DNA of 64,000 bases from NCBI RefSeq assembly GCF_017377395.1, contig NZ_CP061800.1:5539633-5603632 (forward strand). Reading direction: 5' to 3'. Position 1 is the stretch's first letter, and each line of letters opens with the position of its first letter. The notes beneath the pieces are model-generated. The model saw only the letters and a list, made by a program, of their open reading frames with translations, was not told the DNA's origin and did not search any database. This document shows positions 63,254 to 64,000 of this stretch, one piece after another. A program made the translations under genes and the position numbers. The DNA comes from Desulfonema magnum. Lineage in GTDB: Bacteria > Desulfobacterota > Desulfobacteria > Desulfobacterales > 4be13.

Positions 63254-64000
63254 ATGAAATTCAGATTTATAAATCTTGGTCCGCTGAAAGAGGTCGGATT
63301 AGAAGTCAGACCTCTCACCATCATCGGAGGCATCAGTCAGGTTGGAAAATCCTTTATCATAAAATTTTTGTACGGAATTTTGTCTGCAAAGGCATCTCCG
63401 GCTGAGGAAAAAGAAAGAACTGATAAGCTTAAACGAATTTTTCAGCAAAAAGACTTTGGAAAGTTAAAAAACAGATGTTCGGGAAAACTGGGTCTGATCA
63501 CGTTGGAAGACAATATCATATTCCTAACCCATTCGCATAGTGAAAATAAAGACACACTTTTAAAAAAAGCTGTTGAAAACGAACCTGATAACATTTCTCT
63601 GACATTAGTTTATGCAAATTTTTTAATACAGCAGGAACAATTTAAAAACGCTGAGAAATGTATTCAAAAGGCTATGGAATTCACAAAAGATGATGATGAT
63701 GATGAGGCGGCTCATATTTATAGTGAATTTCTGAACAAGCTGAAAAAATCAGAGAAGCCATTGGAAATTCTCAGTCCGGAAAGCGAAGAAAGATTGTCTG
63801 AAATTCTCGGCGCAGAAAGCCAGAAGAGCTTTGCCAGCGAAACAGGCAGGGACAGATTTGCCGGCGAACTCTCCTTTTCCAAAGATCAGTACGATGACAC
63901 CCTTCAGTTTTATAATTACACTCTGAAAACAAGAGAAGCCCTGCTGGGGGAGAGCCATCCGGATACCGCCACATCGTACAGCAATGTTGGCGGAGTTTAC
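63254..64000 (+). CDS. P-loop ATPase N-terminus fused to TPR repeats, partial
   Basis: 249 residues visible; open at the window end. MKFRFINLGPLKEVGLEVRP, LTIIGGISQVGKSFIIKFLY is the start of an AAA/SMC-like ATPase with an atypical Walker A (GISQVGKSF instead of GxxxxGKS/T-conforming GPNGSGKS). After about residue 95 it changes abruptly to TPR (VENEPDNISLTLVYANFLIQ, NAEKCIQKAME) and then to kinesin-light-chain-type TPR (TLKTREALLGESHPDTATSY). The ATPase part lacks Walker B, so it is probably a fusion of a truncated ATPase with a TPR protein. Confidence 0.75.
   Translation, partial: MKFRFINLGPLKEVGLEVRPLTIIGGISQVGKSFIIKFLYGILSAKASPAEEKERTDKLKRIFQQKDFGKLKNRCSGKLGLITLEDNIIFLTHSHSENKDTLLKKAVENEPDNISLTLVYANFLIQQEQFKNAEKCIQKAMEFTKDDDDDEAAHIYSEFLNKLKKSEKPLEILSPESEERLSEILGAESQKSFASETGRDRFAGELSFSKDQYDDTLQFYNYTLKTREALLGESHPDTATSYSNVGGVY

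Overview
The window looks like the chromosome of a repeat-rich anaerobic member of the Desulfobacteria (Desulfobacterota), of the Desulfonema/Desulfococcus kind. This rests on tungsten/selenium benzoyl-CoA reductase (Bam) genes, HdrA/HdrD/MvhD-type Fe-S flavoproteins, a ferredoxin-dependent 2-oxoacid oxidoreductase, an ETF pair followed by a membrane HdrD-type ETF:quinone oxidoreductase, and very heavy loading with small repeats. The genus is inference; no rRNA or marker phylogeny is available here.

Layout. (1) 1-12.9 kb is mostly housekeeping: 2-oxoacid:ferredoxin oxidoreductase subunits, a tRNA-Phe, a frameshifted rsmE, a very acidic tandem-repeat protein directly upstream of valS, then nadC, ndk and a TrmJ-type methyltransferase. 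(2) 12.96-14.15 kb is a cluster of four miniature inverted-repeat elements; two of them cut one lipoprotein gene. (3) 13.6-29 kb is an integron-type gene-cassette array with no integrase in view (a CALIN): about nine attC sites separate a PIN protein, small lipoproteins, a zinc-ribbon membrane protein, a secreted alpha/beta hydrolase, two periplasmic solute-binding proteins, an IS91-type transposase, a TumAE-like toxin-antitoxin pair whose toxin is split by an IS with 9-bp target duplications, a degenerate group II intron abutting an attC core, and a chemotaxis receptor. (4) 29-39 kb holds a NorD/CbbO-like VWA protein, an FG-GAP protein, an FmdE-family protein and long gene-poor repeat tracts. 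(5) 39.8-49.95 kb is the metabolic core: bamB, bamC, moeA, bamD, bamE, [hicBA + attC-like site + brnT fragment], bamF. Both bamE and bamF need an in-frame TGA to be read as selenocysteine. moeA sits between two degenerate copies of the bamC/bamD junction, as if inserted by duplication. (6) 50.3-55.7 kb: etfB, etfA, a second damaged TumAE-like pair and the membrane ETF:quinone oxidoreductase. (7) 55.9-64 kb: a frameshifted DNA methyltransferase, an intact 1.9-kb IS (the apparent parent of one of the miniature elements), a MoxR ATPase, an unusual Fe-S/LuxR regulator, and the 5' part of an ATPase-TPR chimera.

How the genes fit together. BamBC would reduce benzoyl-CoA; BamD, BamE and BamF would form the Hdr/Mvh-like electron-bifurcating module that feeds it; MoeA supplies the molybdopterin step for the W-pterin of BamB. 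Downstream acyl-CoA oxidation would pass electrons through EtfAB to the membrane oxidoreductase and the quinone pool. BamGHI-type genes are not seen in this window. Several pseudogene calls hinge on one-base homopolymer differences and could be sequencing errors.
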